A DNA stretch of 64,000 bases from Acinetobacter bouvetii DSM 14964 = CIP 107468 (GCF_000368865.1 NZ_KB849728.1:62001-126000), one strand, 5' to 3'; positions 35,913 through 45,929 are shown, numbered from the stretch's first letter. Numbers and translations are program-made. Notes: generated by a model not told the origin, from the sequence alone.

Positions 35913-37056
35913 TTACTTTATCCTTTAGATAATTAACACATAGATTCACTAATAAAAGAAAAGAAGATATTACTGAAGCATAATATACACCAACATATCC
36001 AAAAAACTTAATAAAAATAAAATTCAAAATCGCCACAATAAAAGTATTCATCAATGTTACTTTAAAAATTTTTTTAAACTTCATGCTAGACACATAAAGC
36101 ATATTTACAAAAACCACTAATGTTTGCATTACCATCGACATCATTATTAAAATTTTTATATCATTAGAAATTACGCCATAGTAATTATATATCTCCTCTA
36201 AAACAAAATCACATAAAAACCAAAAACCAGTAATAAATAATAAATTATATATTATAGTTATTTTAAAGACCTTAGATGTATGCTTTCTTATCTTTGGTAA
36301 AATAGCTTGATATAACGATGTTAATGGCAACAACATTATTGTTGTAAAATAAGTCAAATACATAAATTCTGCGACTATTCTCTTATCAAAAAAATAATTT
36401 AGATAAAATCTAGGTATTGACGTATTAAAACTTATCAAAAACGAGGTTAAAACAAATGGCAAAACACCTATAAAAATTGGTCTGACTTTATCCCAATTGA
36501 ATTTATACTGTATTTTTGTTAATCTTAAATCAAAAAATGAATATCCAAAAATAAATGCCAAAGGATAAATAAAATATGAATATTTTTCATATCCATATAG
36601 ATACAAAAAATAAAACATAATTAAAAATAAAGTCAGTTTAATTAATTTTGAATATCCAAAAAGCTGAGACTCACCTTTTCTGACCCATTCTCCATATATT
36701 AAATCAGCATTAACTTCAATCAACTTAACTAAAAAAACCATCAATCCAATTAAAAAATAATCATTCTGACTAATAAGAAAAATAATACTTATTGATATGT
36801 AAAATAAATTTAAAATCGTTCGTAGCGATTCATATTCGATTAATTGATATTTTTCACTTAAATCCGCACTATACACACTTTTAAAATTAAATGCACAAAA
36901 TATAGCTAATGGTGTAAAAAATGCTAAAAAATATGAAAACGAACCAGCCTCATTAATCCCAACATATTTTGATAAAAAAACTAATATTAGCCACTGCATT
37001 GCAGCAAATGCAACACTTCCTCCCACATGTGCTATTATTTTATATAATTTCATCAA
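35902..37056 (-). CDS. wzx: Wzx-like repeat-unit flippase (module 1)
   Basis: A 384-residue polytopic protein with about 10-12 membrane segments and the MOP/PST flippase pattern: an N-terminal IIAHVGGSVAFAAMQWLILVFL segment followed by SKYVGINEAGSFSYFLAF. It should move the undecaprenyl-linked repeat unit across the inner membrane. It is extremely AT-rich, unlike the second flippase at 47394-48605. It lies 60 bp downstream of the first epimerase gene. Confidence 0.8.
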   Translation of the reverse strand: MMKLYKIIAHVGGSVAFAAMQWLILVFLSKYVGINEAGSFSYFLAFFTPLAIFCAFNFKSVYSADLSEKYQLIEYESLRTILNLFYISISIIFLISQNDYFLIGLMVFLVKLIEVNADLIYGEWVRKGESQLFGYSKLIKLTLFLIMFYFLYLYGYEKYSYFIYPLAFIFGYSFFDLRLTKIQYKFNWDKVRPIFIGVLPFVLTSFLISFNTSIPRFYLNYFFDKRIVAEFMYLTYFTTIMLLPLTSLYQAILPKIRKHTSKVFKITIIYNLLFITGFWFLCDFVLEEIYNYYGVISNDIKILIMMSMVMQTLVVFVNMLYVSSMKFKKIFKVTLMNTFIVAILNFIFIKFFGYVGVYYASVISSFLLLVNLCVNYLKDKVNEV

Positions 37057-37115
37057 TAACTACGCCAAATTACTTTTTAATATTTAATCCAAATTCAAAA
37101 AAATTAATAATAGTA

Positions 37116-38138
37116 TTACTCAACACTACTCACATACCAGCGCATGGCCAATTGAATGCCTTCGACAATTTTAAACTGTGGCGCATAGCCCAGGCCTTGC
37201 TCAATTTTGGCAATGCTGGCTTGTGAATGACGTACATCACCCGCACGGAATTCACGGTACACAGGATCACGGTCAAATTGAACATCATTTTCAGCAAGCG
37301 CCACTTGAATGGCACGGTATAACTCATTGAGCGTGGTACGGTCACCCACTGCCACGTTGTACACCTGATTTTTTGCTTCATCCGATGCTGTCGCGGCTAA
37401 AATATTGGCTTGAACAGTGTTGTCAATAAAGCAGAAATCACGGCTGGTTTCACCATCACCATTAATGAAGACTTCTTCACCATCAATCATCGATGCCGTC
37501 CATTTCGGAATCACTGCCGCATAAGCACCATTTGGATCTTGGCGTTGACCAAACACGTTAAAGTAACGCAGGCCAATTGCTTTAAATCCGTATGCACGTG
37601 CAAATACATCGGCATAAAGCTCATTCACATACTTTGTTACCGCATAAGGTGAAAGCGGATTGCCGATATTCTCTTCCACTTTTGGCAATGCAGGATGGTC
37701 ACCATAGGTTGAACTGCTGGCTGCATAAGTAAAGCTGGCAACACCTGCATCACGTGCCGCAGTGAGCATGTTTAAGAAACCACTGATATTGGTTTCATTA
37801 GTGGTAATTGGATCGGCAATGGAACGCGGTACAGAGCCCAACGCTGCTTCATGCAAGACATAATCCACACCTGCACAGGCTTTTTGGCAGTCTGCAAGAT
37901 TTCGAATATCGCCTTCAATAAAATGGAAATTCGCCCATTGCTCAGCAGTGACTAAGCTTTGCACTTCATCCAAATTATGCTGATGTCCTGTGGCAAAGTT
38001 ATCTAAACCGATCACGGTTTGATTGAGCTTAAGTAAAGTTTCTAAAAGGTTTGAGCCAATAAAGCCTGCAACACCAGTGATTAACCAATTTTTTGGTTTT
38101 TGATTTAATTGCTCACATATAGCTTGATATTGGCTCAT
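37116..38138 (-). CDS. UDP-HexNAc/HexNAcA 4-epimerase, WbpP/TviC type (copy 1)
   Basis: A 340-residue extended short-chain dehydrogenase/reductase. [13 protein letters not shown] is the NAD-binding motif (about residues 20-32), [11 protein letters not shown] carries the catalytic serine and [11 protein letters not shown] the Tyr-x-x-x-Lys. WbpP/TviC enzymes epimerise UDP-GlcNAc or UDP-GlcNAcA at C4. It pairs with the dehydrogenase directly upstream to make UDP-GalNAcA or UDP-GalNAc. A second copy at 48611-49630 is very similar in protein and DNA. The GC content is normal, in sharp contrast to wzx next to it. Confidence 0.88.
   Translation of the reverse strand: MSQYQAICEQLNQKPKNWLITGVAGFIGSNLLETLLKLNQTVIGLDNFATGHQHNLDEVQSLVTAEQWANFHFIEGDIRNLADCQKACAGVDYVLHEAALGSVPRSIADPITTNETNISGFLNMLTAARDAGVASFTYAASSSTYGDHPALPKVEENIGNPLSPYAVTKYVNELYADVFARAYGFKAIGLRYFNVFGQRQDPNGAYAAVIPKWTASMIDGEEVFINGDGETSRDFCFIDNTVQANILAATASDEAKNQVYNVAVGDRTTLNELYRAIQVALAENDVQFDRDPVYREFRAGDVRHSQASIAKIEQGLGYAPQFKIVEGIQLAMRWYVSSVE
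37423..37466. repeat. 44-bp block identical to 48915-48958
   Basis: The longest exactly identical stretch I found between the two epimerase copies, in the same orientation. With other blocks it makes the two gene pairs plausible substrates for homologous recombination. Confidence 0.8.
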
Positions 38139-38158
38139 TCTCTTCTTTTTCCTTAAAA

Positions 38159-39436
38159 TTATAAACGAATGTCAGATTCGGCTTGAGATAACACATATTT
38201 CAAGTCATACAAAATATGTGCTCCTTTACCCAATGCACGAATTTTCTCAGCACCCATTTCTTTAAACTGCTCATGCGCAACGGCCAGAATCACCGCATCA
38301 TATTTGTCATTTTCTAAACTTGAAATTGGGCTAATCCCATATTCATGCTCAGCTTCAGCTGCGTCTACCCAAGGGTCATAAACATCGACATTAGCATTGT
38401 ATTCTTTCAGCTCATTCACAATATCAATGATGCGGGTATTACGAATATCTGGGCAGTTTTCTTTAAAGCTTAAGCCTAAAATCAGCACTTTAGCATCTTC
38501 AACTTGAATGCGTTTTTTCAGCATCGCTTTAACCAGCTGAGTCACTACATAAGCACCCATGCCATCATTCAGACGGCGGCCCGCTAAGATAATTTCTGGG
38601 TGATAACCAATGGCTTGTGCTTTATGGGTTAAGTAGTACGGGTCAACACCGATACAGTGACCACCCACTAGACCCGGACGGAATGGTAAGAAGTTCCATT
38701 TGGTGCCCGCAGCCTTCAGTACTGCTTCAGTATCAATACCCATTTTATTGAAGATCAATGCTAATTCATTAATCAGCGCAATGTTGACGTCACGCTGTGT
38801 GTTCTCAATAACTTTAGCCGCTTCAGCAACTTTAATGCTAGTTGCTTTGTGCGTACCTGCTTCAATAATTAAGTTATAAACTTGGTCTACATATTCAGCC
38901 ACTTCAGGTGTTGAACCTGAGGTGATTTTAAGAATATTGGTCACGCGGTGCAGTTTGTCACCTGGGTTAATACGCTCCGGACTATAGCCTGCATAGAAAT
39001 CTTTATTAAATACCAGTTCTGAATTTTTTTCTAAAACTGGAATGCACACTTCTTCAGTCGCACCTGGATATACCGTAGATTCATATACCACGATATCGCC
39101 TTTTTTTAACACTTTAGCAATACTTTCCGACGCTTTTACTAAGGGTGTTAAATCTGGTTGCTTATATTCATCAATTGGCGTTGGTACAGTCACAATGAAA
39201 AAATTACAATCATGCAGTTGCTGTAAATCAGTAGTATAGCTTAACTGTGTTGCTTGCTTTAATTCATCAGGTGAAACTTCTAAAGTATGGTCCTGCCCAC
39301 TTTGTAATTCATCTATACGTTTTTGATGGATATCAAAACCAACGACTGGAATTTTTTTACCAAATTCCACGGCCAGTGGTAAACCCACGTAACCTAGTCC
39401 AATAATTGCTATTTTCAATTCAGAAAGCTGTAACAT
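38159..39436 (-). CDS. gna: Nucleotide-sugar dehydrogenase, Gna/WbpO/TviB type (copy 1)
   Basis: A 425-residue UDP-N-acetylhexosamine 6-dehydrogenase. [15 protein letters not shown] is the NAD motif, [15 protein letters not shown] follows, [22 protein letters not shown] carries the catalytic lysine/asparagine part, and [12 protein letters not shown] carries the active cysteine. It oxidises UDP-GlcNAc or UDP-GalNAc to the uronic acid. In Acinetobacter K loci this gene is called gna. It lies 20 bp upstream of the first epimerase. Copy 2 at 49651-50928 is over 90 percent identical in protein by eye. Confidence 0.9.
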   Translation of the reverse strand: MLQLSELKIAIIGLGYVGLPLAVEFGKKIPVVGFDIHQKRIDELQSGQDHTLEVSPDELKQATQLSYTTDLQQLHDCNFFIVTVPTPIDEYKQPDLTPLVKASESIAKVLKKGDIVVYESTVYPGATEEVCIPVLEKNSELVFNKDFYAGYSPERINPGDKLHRVTNILKITSGSTPEVAEYVDQVYNLIIEAGTHKATSIKVAEAAKVIENTQRDVNIALINELALIFNKMGIDTEAVLKAAGTKWNFLPFRPGLVGGHCIGVDPYYLTHKAQAIGYHPEIILAGRRLNDGMGAYVVTQLVKAMLKKRIQVEDAKVLILGLSFKENCPDIRNTRIIDIVNELKEYNANVDVYDPWVDAAEAEHEYGISPISSLENDKYDAVILAVAHEQFKEMGAEKIRALGKGAHILYDLKYVLSQAESDIRL

Positions 39437-39599
39437 TCCACGAAGCCTTATGTTATGTATTTATGTCTATAATCAAATAAATAAAAAAACCGCGCCTAAT
39501 ATAACAGATATTATTTTATTATTTCTATTCATGAAGAAATTAATTACATTTTTTAATAGTAAAAACATCATTTTTTATTTTGATACTCTGTTACCAAAA
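39437..39599. other. Intergenic region upstream of gna copy 1
   Basis: AT-rich region between gna copy 1 and the decayed epimerase gene. It may carry a promoter for module 1; I see no definite element. Confidence 0.3.
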
Positions 39600-40226
39600 T
39601 CAACTTTTGTTTGCATCTAAAAAACTGAATTGCGTATTAAAATTCGCAATAATTCTATGATCTTCTTCAACTTTCTCTTTGACTTTTAATAATGCGTCAA
39701 TCCCAGTATTTCCTGAAATCTTAATACTTTCAAGATTAATATTTTCTTTAATTTAATTATTATAAAATGATTGTGTCGGTGCAAAATGATAATTTGCCAA
39801 GGCACGTGTTAATTTACGGTTTGCTTCCTCAGGCCATGGCGAATAAATATCCCCCGTACGCAAGCCTGCCTCAACATACCCAATTTTTACTTTATGATAA
39901 TATGCTCCAAAGAAGCGGCAAAAGACGTTGCAGTGTCCCCATGCACCAAAACAACATCCGGCAGTCACTCTGCAAATACAGTTTCTAGCCCTTTTAAACA
40001 CCACAAACCACATCAATAATGTGTTTGAACAAGCTTCATCAAATTAAAATCAAAGCTTTAAATTAAAAGGTTCCAATACCTGATCTAATATTTGACAGTA
40101 CTGACCAGTTACACATACTTTTGTGTCAAAATTCAACTGCTGCTGTAATTCTAATGCTAAAGGAGCCATTTTAATTGCTTCCGGCCGTGTTCCAAAAACA
40201 CGGAGAACTTTTTGTACGTCAAATCC
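39600..40226 (-). pseudogene. Decayed UDP-GlcNAc 2-epimerase gene (wecB/mnaA remnant)
   Basis: Read across frames, the minus strand shows a WecB N-terminus ([20 protein letters not shown], then [22 protein letters not shown]). It continues through GLETVFAE, a stop, [18 protein letters not shown] in another frame, VGY-like [24 protein letters not shown] in a third, and finally ENINLESIKISGNTGIDALL after another stop. At least two frame changes and two stops are present, and the protein ends about halfway through the family's usual 370 residues. The intact enzyme would make UDP-ManNAc. It is a fossil of another capsule cassette at the junction between the two modules. Confidence 0.85.
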
Positions 40227-40416
40227 TTATCTAAATTTATAGTAAATGAATTAAGCGACCAAGATTCTAATAATATTATCAAACCCAATATTAAGCCTCA
40301 TTATTAATTCTGCTAAATCCACACATTTTATTACATTTAATTTATTGAAAAGATCACCCTGAACCTCTAGTAGAAATTTTAAAAAAATATAAATATTAAC
40401 CATCTAAATCAAAAGC
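40227..40416. other. Gap before gdr with unassigned remnant
   Basis: AT-rich. On the minus strand a frame reads KFLLEVQGDLFNKLNVIKCVDLAELIMRLNIGFDNIIRI before a stop, which could be the tail of another lost capsule gene. It cannot be named. Confidence 0.25.
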
Positions 40417-42267
40417 TTATGAACTATTAAATCCAGAAACATATTTTAATAATATAGAAATTAATGCATCTTTATTCTTTTCATCCAAACACAATCTTTC
40501 TAATTCATTAAATGTATTCATAACTTCAGCAAAAGAATAAAAAACTTCAAATGACTTTAAAATCCGTTCATGATCTGTTTGTTCTACATTATCTGCATCA
40601 ATTAATAACTCTTCATACAGTTTTTCACCTGGCCTTAGCCCTGTAAACTGAATGGCAATATCCCCTATTCCCTGATCATCAACAGGATAGAAGCCGCTTA
40701 AACGGATCATCTGCTTCGCTAAATCAACAATTTTAACCGGCTCGCCCATATCCAGCAAAAACACATCACCGCCTGTACCCATTGCGCCCGCCTGAATCAC
40801 CAGCTGCGCCGCTTCAGGGATAGTCATAAAGTAACGCGTCACATCAGGATGAGTCACCGTTACAGGGCCGCCTTTAGCAATCTGCTTTTTAAATAAAGGC
40901 ACGACGGACCCCGAAGACCCCAGCACATTGCCAAAACGCACGATGCTGATTTGGGTTTTAGGCTGTGTAGAAGCCAATCCTTGACAGTACAGCTCCGCCA
41001 TGCGCTTAGACGCGCCCATGATATTGGTCGGGCGCACCGCTTTATCCGTAGAAATCAGAACAAAAGTTTCAACATTTTGACTGACTGCCGCATCGACACT
41101 GCGCGCTGTACCAATGGATGTATTATAAATGCCCTCAAATGGATTCGCCTCGACCAAAGGGACATGCTTATACGCAGCTGCATGGTAAACAGTCTGTACT
41201 GCATACTGCTGCAATATACGTTCCAATTTTTGCTGATTTGTGACCGAACCCAATACAGGAACCACCTGAGTGCCTTTGTCTTGCAATTCTCGGTCAATCG
41301 AATACAGGGCAAACTCAGACATCTCAAACAGCACCAGCATTTTTGGCTGATGCTTGACAATCTGGCGGCAAAGCTCAGAGCCAATTGACCCCCCTGCCCC
41401 AGTCACCATCACCACTTTATTTTTAATATTCTTTTCAAGCAATTCAGGCTTAGGCGGAACTGGATCACGGCCCAGCAAGTCAATAATATCCACTTCCTTA
41501 ATATCAGATACACTGACCTGACCATCCACCAGCTGCGTCACGCCTGGCAGTTCCATGATTTTGACATCAGCGGATTCAAAAGACTCAATAATATCTTTTT
41601 TCCGCGCACGGCCAACGGAAGGCATCGCCAGTAAAATTTCTTCTATGCCAAAGCTGCCGAGTTTATTCGCTGCGCGTTTAGGCGGGTAAATTTTCAATCC
41701 GCTTAAAGACTGGCCATGCAGCGAAGCTTTGTCATCGATGAAGCACACCGGCAAATAATCGTCTGAGCGCTTTAAGGCTTCTGCAATCTGCTGTCCGGCC
41801 AAGCCTGCGCCATAGATGGCAACCCGCTTGCGGTTCTGCCTTTTCGCAAAAGTTTTCAGCGTGGCATAACGTATCACCGCACGGCTCCACCACATCCATG
41901 AAAACAGCACAAAACCGTACATGAGCGGAATACTCATGGGAATAAAGGCCAGATCCAGCTTTTTAATGGCATATAAGCCAACAATTTGGATGAATACCGC
42001 AATGGAAATGCGCAGCAGATAATCTTCGTTAAACGAGCGCACAATGGCGCTGTAAACACTTAATAAAGCAAAAACCGCAACGCCAAAAAAACCGACATAG
42101 ATGTACCAAAAATCCAGCCCTTGCATGACCGGAACATTGGGCTTGGCTAGGCGAATGGCATACACCAGCCACATCATCAGCGGCAAGACACAAAGATCCA
42201 TCACCGCCAGAACAATTTGTTTTTGGCGGCGCGGCAAAGATGCGATTAATCGAATTAAGTCTTTCAC
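40417..42267 (-). CDS. gdr: UDP-GlcNAc 4,6-dehydratase, PglF/WbpM/Gdr type
   Basis: A 616-residue membrane-anchored dehydratase. Four N-terminal membrane helices are followed by a Rossmann-like linker (RVAIYGAGLAGQQIAEAL) and the catalytic SDR domain with MVTGAGGSIGSELCRQ (about residue 290) and STDKAVRPTNIMGASKRMAE, the PglF-type active site. It converts UDP-GlcNAc to the 4-keto-6-deoxy sugar, the first step to UDP-QuiNAc4NAc or bacillosamine. The next enzymes (aminotransferase, acetyltransferase, phosphosugar transferase) are encoded immediately upstream in the same operon. Confidence 0.93.
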   Translation of the reverse strand: MKDLIRLIASLPRRQKQIVLAVMDLCVLPLMMWLVYAIRLAKPNVPVMQGLDFWYIYVGFFGVAVFALLSVYSAIVRSFNEDYLLRISIAVFIQIVGLYAIKKLDLAFIPMSIPLMYGFVLFSWMWWSRAVIRYATLKTFAKRQNRKRVAIYGAGLAGQQIAEALKRSDDYLPVCFIDDKASLHGQSLSGLKIYPPKRAANKLGSFGIEEILLAMPSVGRARKKDIIESFESADVKIMELPGVTQLVDGQVSVSDIKEVDIIDLLGRDPVPPKPELLEKNIKNKVVMVTGAGGSIGSELCRQIVKHQPKMLVLFEMSEFALYSIDRELQDKGTQVVPVLGSVTNQQKLERILQQYAVQTVYHAAAYKHVPLVEANPFEGIYNTSIGTARSVDAAVSQNVETFVLISTDKAVRPTNIMGASKRMAELYCQGLASTQPKTQISIVRFGNVLGSSGSVVPLFKKQIAKGGPVTVTHPDVTRYFMTIPEAAQLVIQAGAMGTGGDVFLLDMGEPVKIVDLAKQMIRLSGFYPVDDQGIGDIAIQFTGLRPGEKLYEELLIDADNVEQTDHERILKSFEVFYSFAEVMNTFNELERLCLDEKNKDALISILLKYVSGFNSS

Positions 42268-42306
42268 AAAGGGCTCGAAGGGAGTTTAAGTGACATCAAA
42301 GCGCAA

Positions 42307-43500
42307 TTATACGCCATCAGCGTTTGATATACGCGTAATTACGGTTTGAATAGCATCAACAGTTTTCGTCAAGCTGCCATTGCTTAACGTCGGATGAACC
42401 AAAAACATTAAACTGGTTTCGCCCATATGCTGCGCATTTTTTAGGCGCTCTGCCGGACGCCAGGGCGTATTGTCAAAGGCATGCTCTAAATAAACTTCGG
42501 AACACGACCCGCTAAAGCAGGGCACGCCTAAAGCAGAAATTTCATTCATCATGCGGTCACGCGACCAGCCTTCCGGCAGCTGCTCCGTATTCACCTGCAC
42601 ATAGCACTTATATGCAGCATGCATGTATTCTTCAGTAGGCTGATACACCGTTACATAAGGCGTATTTTCAAACGCTTTATAAATTCGCTGCATGTTTTCA
42701 TTGCGGACTTTGGTCCATTCAGCCATCTTTTTCAGCTGCATGCGGCCAATGACAGCCTGCATTTCCATCATGCGCCAGTTGGTGCCAAAAGAATCATGCA
42801 GCCAGCGGAATCCCGGCGGATGCTGTTTGTTGTAAATGCTGTCAAAGTTTTTACCGTGGTCTTTATAAGACCACATTTTTTTCCACAGCGCTTCGTTATC
42901 GGTTGTAACCATACCGCCTTCACCGCCCGTGGTCATGATTTTATCCTGGCAAAAAGACCATGCGCCAATATGTCCAATAGAACCCGCAGACTTGCCTTTG
43001 TATTTTGCGCCATGCGCCTGCGCGCAATCCTCAATCACGTAAATGCCTTTTTCTTCAGCCAGCTGCATGATTGGATCCATATCGCACATCCAGCCTGCTA
43101 AATGCACACAGATAATGGCTTTGGTGTTCGGCGTTAAAACGGCTTCAATGGTCCGTGCAGAAATATTCTGTGAGTCCAATTCCACATCGGCAAATACAGG
43201 GTTCGCGCCAGCCGTCACAATGGAGCTGGCAGAAGCTAAAAATGTGCGGGAGGTGACAATCACATCATCGCCAGCGCCAATACCTAAAGCTTTTAATGCG
43301 GCATCCAATGCCACAGTGCCGTTGGCTAAAGCCACTGCATATTCTGTCTCTGCAAATGCAGCAAATTCTTTTTCAAATTCACGGCATTCCTGACCCGTCC
43401 AATAGTTCACCTTATTCGACAGCAATACTTGAGAAACAGCATCAGCTTCTTCTTGCGTAAAGCTTGGCCATGGTTCAAATGCAGTGTTTAACATATTCAA
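42307..43500 (-). CDS. DegT/DnrJ/EryC1 aminotransferase, PglE type
   Basis: A 397-residue PLP-dependent sugar aminotransferase. The lysine that binds PLP is in SFCQDKIMTTGGEGGM, preceded by ALKALGIGAGDDVIVTSRTF and VIEDCAQAHGAKYKGKSAGSIGHIGAWS. It adds the 4-amino group to the keto sugar made by Gdr, giving UDP-4-amino-4,6-dideoxy-GlcNAc. In Acinetobacter nomenclature this would be qhbB-like. Neighbours on both sides are the previous and following steps of that pathway. Start MNMLNTAFEPWPSFTQEE; an ATG two codons in is an alternative. Confidence 0.9.
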   Translation of the reverse strand: MNMLNTAFEPWPSFTQEEADAVSQVLLSNKVNYWTGQECREFEKEFAAFAETEYAVALANGTVALDAALKALGIGAGDDVIVTSRTFLASASSIVTAGANPVFADVELDSQNISARTIEAVLTPNTKAIICVHLAGWMCDMDPIMQLAEEKGIYVIEDCAQAHGAKYKGKSAGSIGHIGAWSFCQDKIMTTGGEGGMVTTDNEALWKKMWSYKDHGKNFDSIYNKQHPPGFRWLHDSFGTNWRMMEMQAVIGRMQLKKMAEWTKVRNENMQRIYKAFENTPYVTVYQPTEEYMHAAYKCYVQVNTEQLPEGWSRDRMMNEISALGVPCFSGSCSEVYLEHAFDNTPWRPAERLKNAQHMGETSLMFLVHPTLSNGSLTKTVDAIQTVITRISNADGV

Positions 43501-43525
43501 TTCCTAGATAAGATTTTAAAAATCT

Positions 43526-44182
43526 TTATTTCTTCTCTAAAATTCGGGCAGGATTGCCGACTACCGTCACGCCTGCAGGAACATTTTTCGTCACCACCGC
43601 GCCCATGCCAATCACAGCGCCTTTGCCTATGACTAGCGGCTTGTCTGGCGTGCCCTGCTTAATCACCGCGCCTGTGCCAATATAAGCATGGTCTTCAATA
43701 TGAATATTGCCATTGCACTTTACGCCTGGGGCAAATGTCACATAATCGCCAATGACACAGTCATGTTCAACATAGCTATATAAGTTGGCATGGAAACATT
43801 TACCAATTTTGATATTGGAGGTAATGATGACAAAAGGGCTCAATGCAGCGCCGGCTCCAACAGAGACATCATCCATAGTGACGGTATTATTTGCCTTAAT
43901 TGACCAAAGTGCAATTTGGTCCTGTTCCAGTTTATTTGCCAGCATTTCACGGATTTTGCCGTTTGCGATGGCAATTAAAACAAATTTATTTTCCGCAGCG
44001 ATCTGTTTAAAATCGTCATAATTTAAGGCGCGATGACCATTCACCATTGCCGGCGCTTTTAGACCATCATCAATAAAAACGATCTCAGCCTTTATTTTCA
44101 ATCTCGCCAACTGTTCTCTGGCAACAGGCATCAAACTGCGTCCGCAACCGGATGCACCATAAATTGCATACAGTTCAGTCAT
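43526..44182 (-). CDS. PglD-type UDP-amino-sugar N-acetyltransferase
   Basis: A 218-residue NeuD/PglD family protein. The N-terminal Rossmann-like part (YAIYGASGCGRSLMPVA) binds UDP-sugar, and the C-terminal left-handed beta-helix has the catalytic histidine in YVEHDCVIGDYVTFAPGVKCNGN and the GKGAVIGMGAVVTKNVP end. It acetylates the 4-amino group to give UDP-2,4-diacetamido-2,4,6-trideoxyglucose. It overlaps the initiating transferase gene by 8 bp and lies 25 bp before the aminotransferase. Confidence 0.9.
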   Translation of the reverse strand: MTELYAIYGASGCGRSLMPVAREQLARLKIKAEIVFIDDGLKAPAMVNGHRALNYDDFKQIAAENKFVLIAIANGKIREMLANKLEQDQIALWSIKANNTVTMDDVSVGAGAALSPFVIITSNIKIGKCFHANLYSYVEHDCVIGDYVTFAPGVKCNGNIHIEDHAYIGTGAVIKQGTPDKPLVIGKGAVIGMGAVVTKNVPAGVTVVGNPARILEKK

Positions 44183-44786
44183 GGTGCTGATCCTGCTTTG
44201 TGCCCGTAAACTTAGTCATAGTGGCCTCACCTTCAGCACTGATATCTTCTTTTGCAATCACTTTCTGAACGGTTTTCAGCATGATTTTAAAATCCAGCAC
44301 AGTGGACTGATTTTCCACATACCATGTGTCCAGCTTGAATTTTTCTTCCCAGCCAATGGCATTGCGGCCATTCACTTGCGCATGGCCGGTCATCCCAGGA
44401 CGCACATCATGGCGCTTTGCCTGCTCTTCATTATACAAAGGCAGGTATTCCATCAAGAGCGGACGCGGGCCAACCACGCTCATATCGCCTTTGATCACAT
44501 TCCACAGTTCAGGCATTTCATCCAAACTGCTGGAACGCAGCATTTTGCCGAATGGCGTTAACCGCTCGCTGTCCGGCAGCGGGTTTCCTTGCTCATCCGC
44601 CGCATCTTTCATGGTGCGGAATTTGATCATTTCAAAGGGCTTGCCATTTAAGCCCGGACGCACTTGCCGGAACAGCACCGGTGAGCCTAAATTCTTCTTC
44701 ACCTTATAAGCAACAAAAGCATAGAGCGGTGACAGCAGAATAAGCGCAATTGAAGCAATGACGATGTCTAATAAACGTTTAAGCAT
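44175..44786 (-). CDS. Initiating sugar-1-phosphate transferase (second copy, PglC/ItrB type)
   Basis: A 203-residue PglC-like transferase. One N-terminal re-entrant/membrane helix (IVIASIALILLSPLYAFVAY) is followed by LFRQVRPGLNGKPFEMIKFRTMKDA and the RRPD/KPG-type block VRPGMTGHAQVNGRNAIGWEEKF. It probably loads the diacetamido-trideoxyglucose phosphate made by the adjacent PglF/E/D enzymes onto undecaprenyl phosphate. It is clearly related to the ItrA-type gene at 30562-31182, so two primers are possible in this cell. Confidence 0.9.
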   Translation of the reverse strand: MLKRLLDIVIASIALILLSPLYAFVAYKVKKNLGSPVLFRQVRPGLNGKPFEMIKFRTMKDAADEQGNPLPDSERLTPFGKMLRSSSLDEMPELWNVIKGDMSVVGPRPLLMEYLPLYNEEQAKRHDVRPGMTGHAQVNGRNAIGWEEKFKLDTWYVENQSTVLDFKIMLKTVQKVIAKEDISAEGEATMTKFTGTKQDQHHD

Positions 44787-45929
44787 TTAGATTAATCCCA
44801 TTTCCGTCATCATATGTTTATTCACTTCATGCACATCATACTTAGTCAAAGCAATTTCCCTGGAGCGTTGACCCATTTTTTCAGCAAGCTCGGGATCATC
44901 AATAAACTTACGCATGGCCTCAACCAAGCTTTCAACAGATTTGACAGGAACTAAATAGCCATTTTCCCCATCCACAACAGTTTCACGGCATCCTGGCGCA
45001 TCTGTGGTAATAATTGCGCGGCCCATTGCCATAGCCTCTAAAACCGTACGCGGCGTGCCTTCACGGTATGAAGGCAGCACATATATAGAACTCTCGGCAA
45101 TTGCAGGACGGACATCCGACAATTTACCCCAATAATTGATGGTCTTATCGGCCACCCAGTGATCCAGCTCGTGCTGAGAAATGGCAGCGGGATTTTCATC
45201 AATCCAGCCCACCAAATTAAATTCCACTTCAGGATTTGACTGTTTAATGATTGCCGCTGCGGCCGCAAATTCCCTGACACCTTTATCACCCAATAAACGG
45301 GCAATCAGCAAAAAAGAAATTCTAATTTGATGGGTATTATCTAAGGGCAAAGGCACAACATTAAAATCTGAAACATTCACGCCAGACCCGTTTACTACAA
45401 CAGCTGGGGTCGCCTGAGTAATTAAATTCAGCTGTTTAAAAAGCGCCAAGTCATCAGGATTTTGAAAAAATGCTTTGGAACTGCGGACAAGCGCTTGCCG
45501 GTACAAACCATGCACCAGCTTTTGAAAAATACTGCGGCCGCCTTCGGCTTCTACATTTTGAAATGCATAGCCCAAGCCTGTAATTAATGCGAACCTCTGC
45601 GGAACTTTAGCCAGCCATGCGGCAAGAGTTCCGTAAATAACCGGTTTGATCGTATAGGCAAGCACATAATCCGGCTTTATTTTTGTAATGATTGCACGCA
45701 TAGCCCAAAGTGTTTTCAAGTCCGCTATCGGATTCGTGCCTGTTCGCTGCATAGGTATTGCATGCACATAATAGCCAAAATTTTCCAGTTGCTTATGCTC
45801 TGCGGCAAACTGCTCTAAATCTGGCGACAAGATATGAATTTCAAAGCCTTGCGCATGTATAGCCTCTAACAACTTTCCACGGAAATTTAAAACTGAAGGA
45901 AGGTAGCTAGAAATTATACAAAAAACCAT
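44787..45929 (-). CDS. Glycosyltransferase family 4, PglA-like (module 2)
   Basis: A 380-residue GT-B enzyme. Signature segments are the N-terminal VLNFRGKLLEAIHAQGFEIHILSP, the middle SFLLIARLLGDKGVREF and the C-terminal LPSYREGTPRTVLEAMAMGRAIITTDAPGCRETV. The family includes PglA and WbpX-like enzymes that add the second sugar, often GalNAc, to a bacillosamine-type primer. It is encoded immediately before the PglC-type gene (one-base gap), consistent with consecutive steps. The ATG at 45929 begins MVFCIISSYLPS. Confidence 0.88.
   Translation of the reverse strand: MVFCIISSYLPSVLNFRGKLLEAIHAQGFEIHILSPDLEQFAAEHKQLENFGYYVHAIPMQRTGTNPIADLKTLWAMRAIITKIKPDYVLAYTIKPVIYGTLAAWLAKVPQRFALITGLGYAFQNVEAEGGRSIFQKLVHGLYRQALVRSSKAFFQNPDDLALFKQLNLITQATPAVVVNGSGVNVSDFNVVPLPLDNTHQIRISFLLIARLLGDKGVREFAAAAAIIKQSNPEVEFNLVGWIDENPAAISQHELDHWVADKTINYWGKLSDVRPAIAESSIYVLPSYREGTPRTVLEAMAMGRAIITTDAPGCRETVVDGENGYLVPVKSVESLVEAMRKFIDDPELAEKMGQRSREIALTKYDVHEVNKHMMTEMGLI

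Noticed and set aside
39753-40016. A stand-alone 87-codon ORF upstream of gna copy 1
   Set aside because: Its second half is a fragment of the decayed wecB gene in one frame and its first half is out of frame, so it is not an independent gene.
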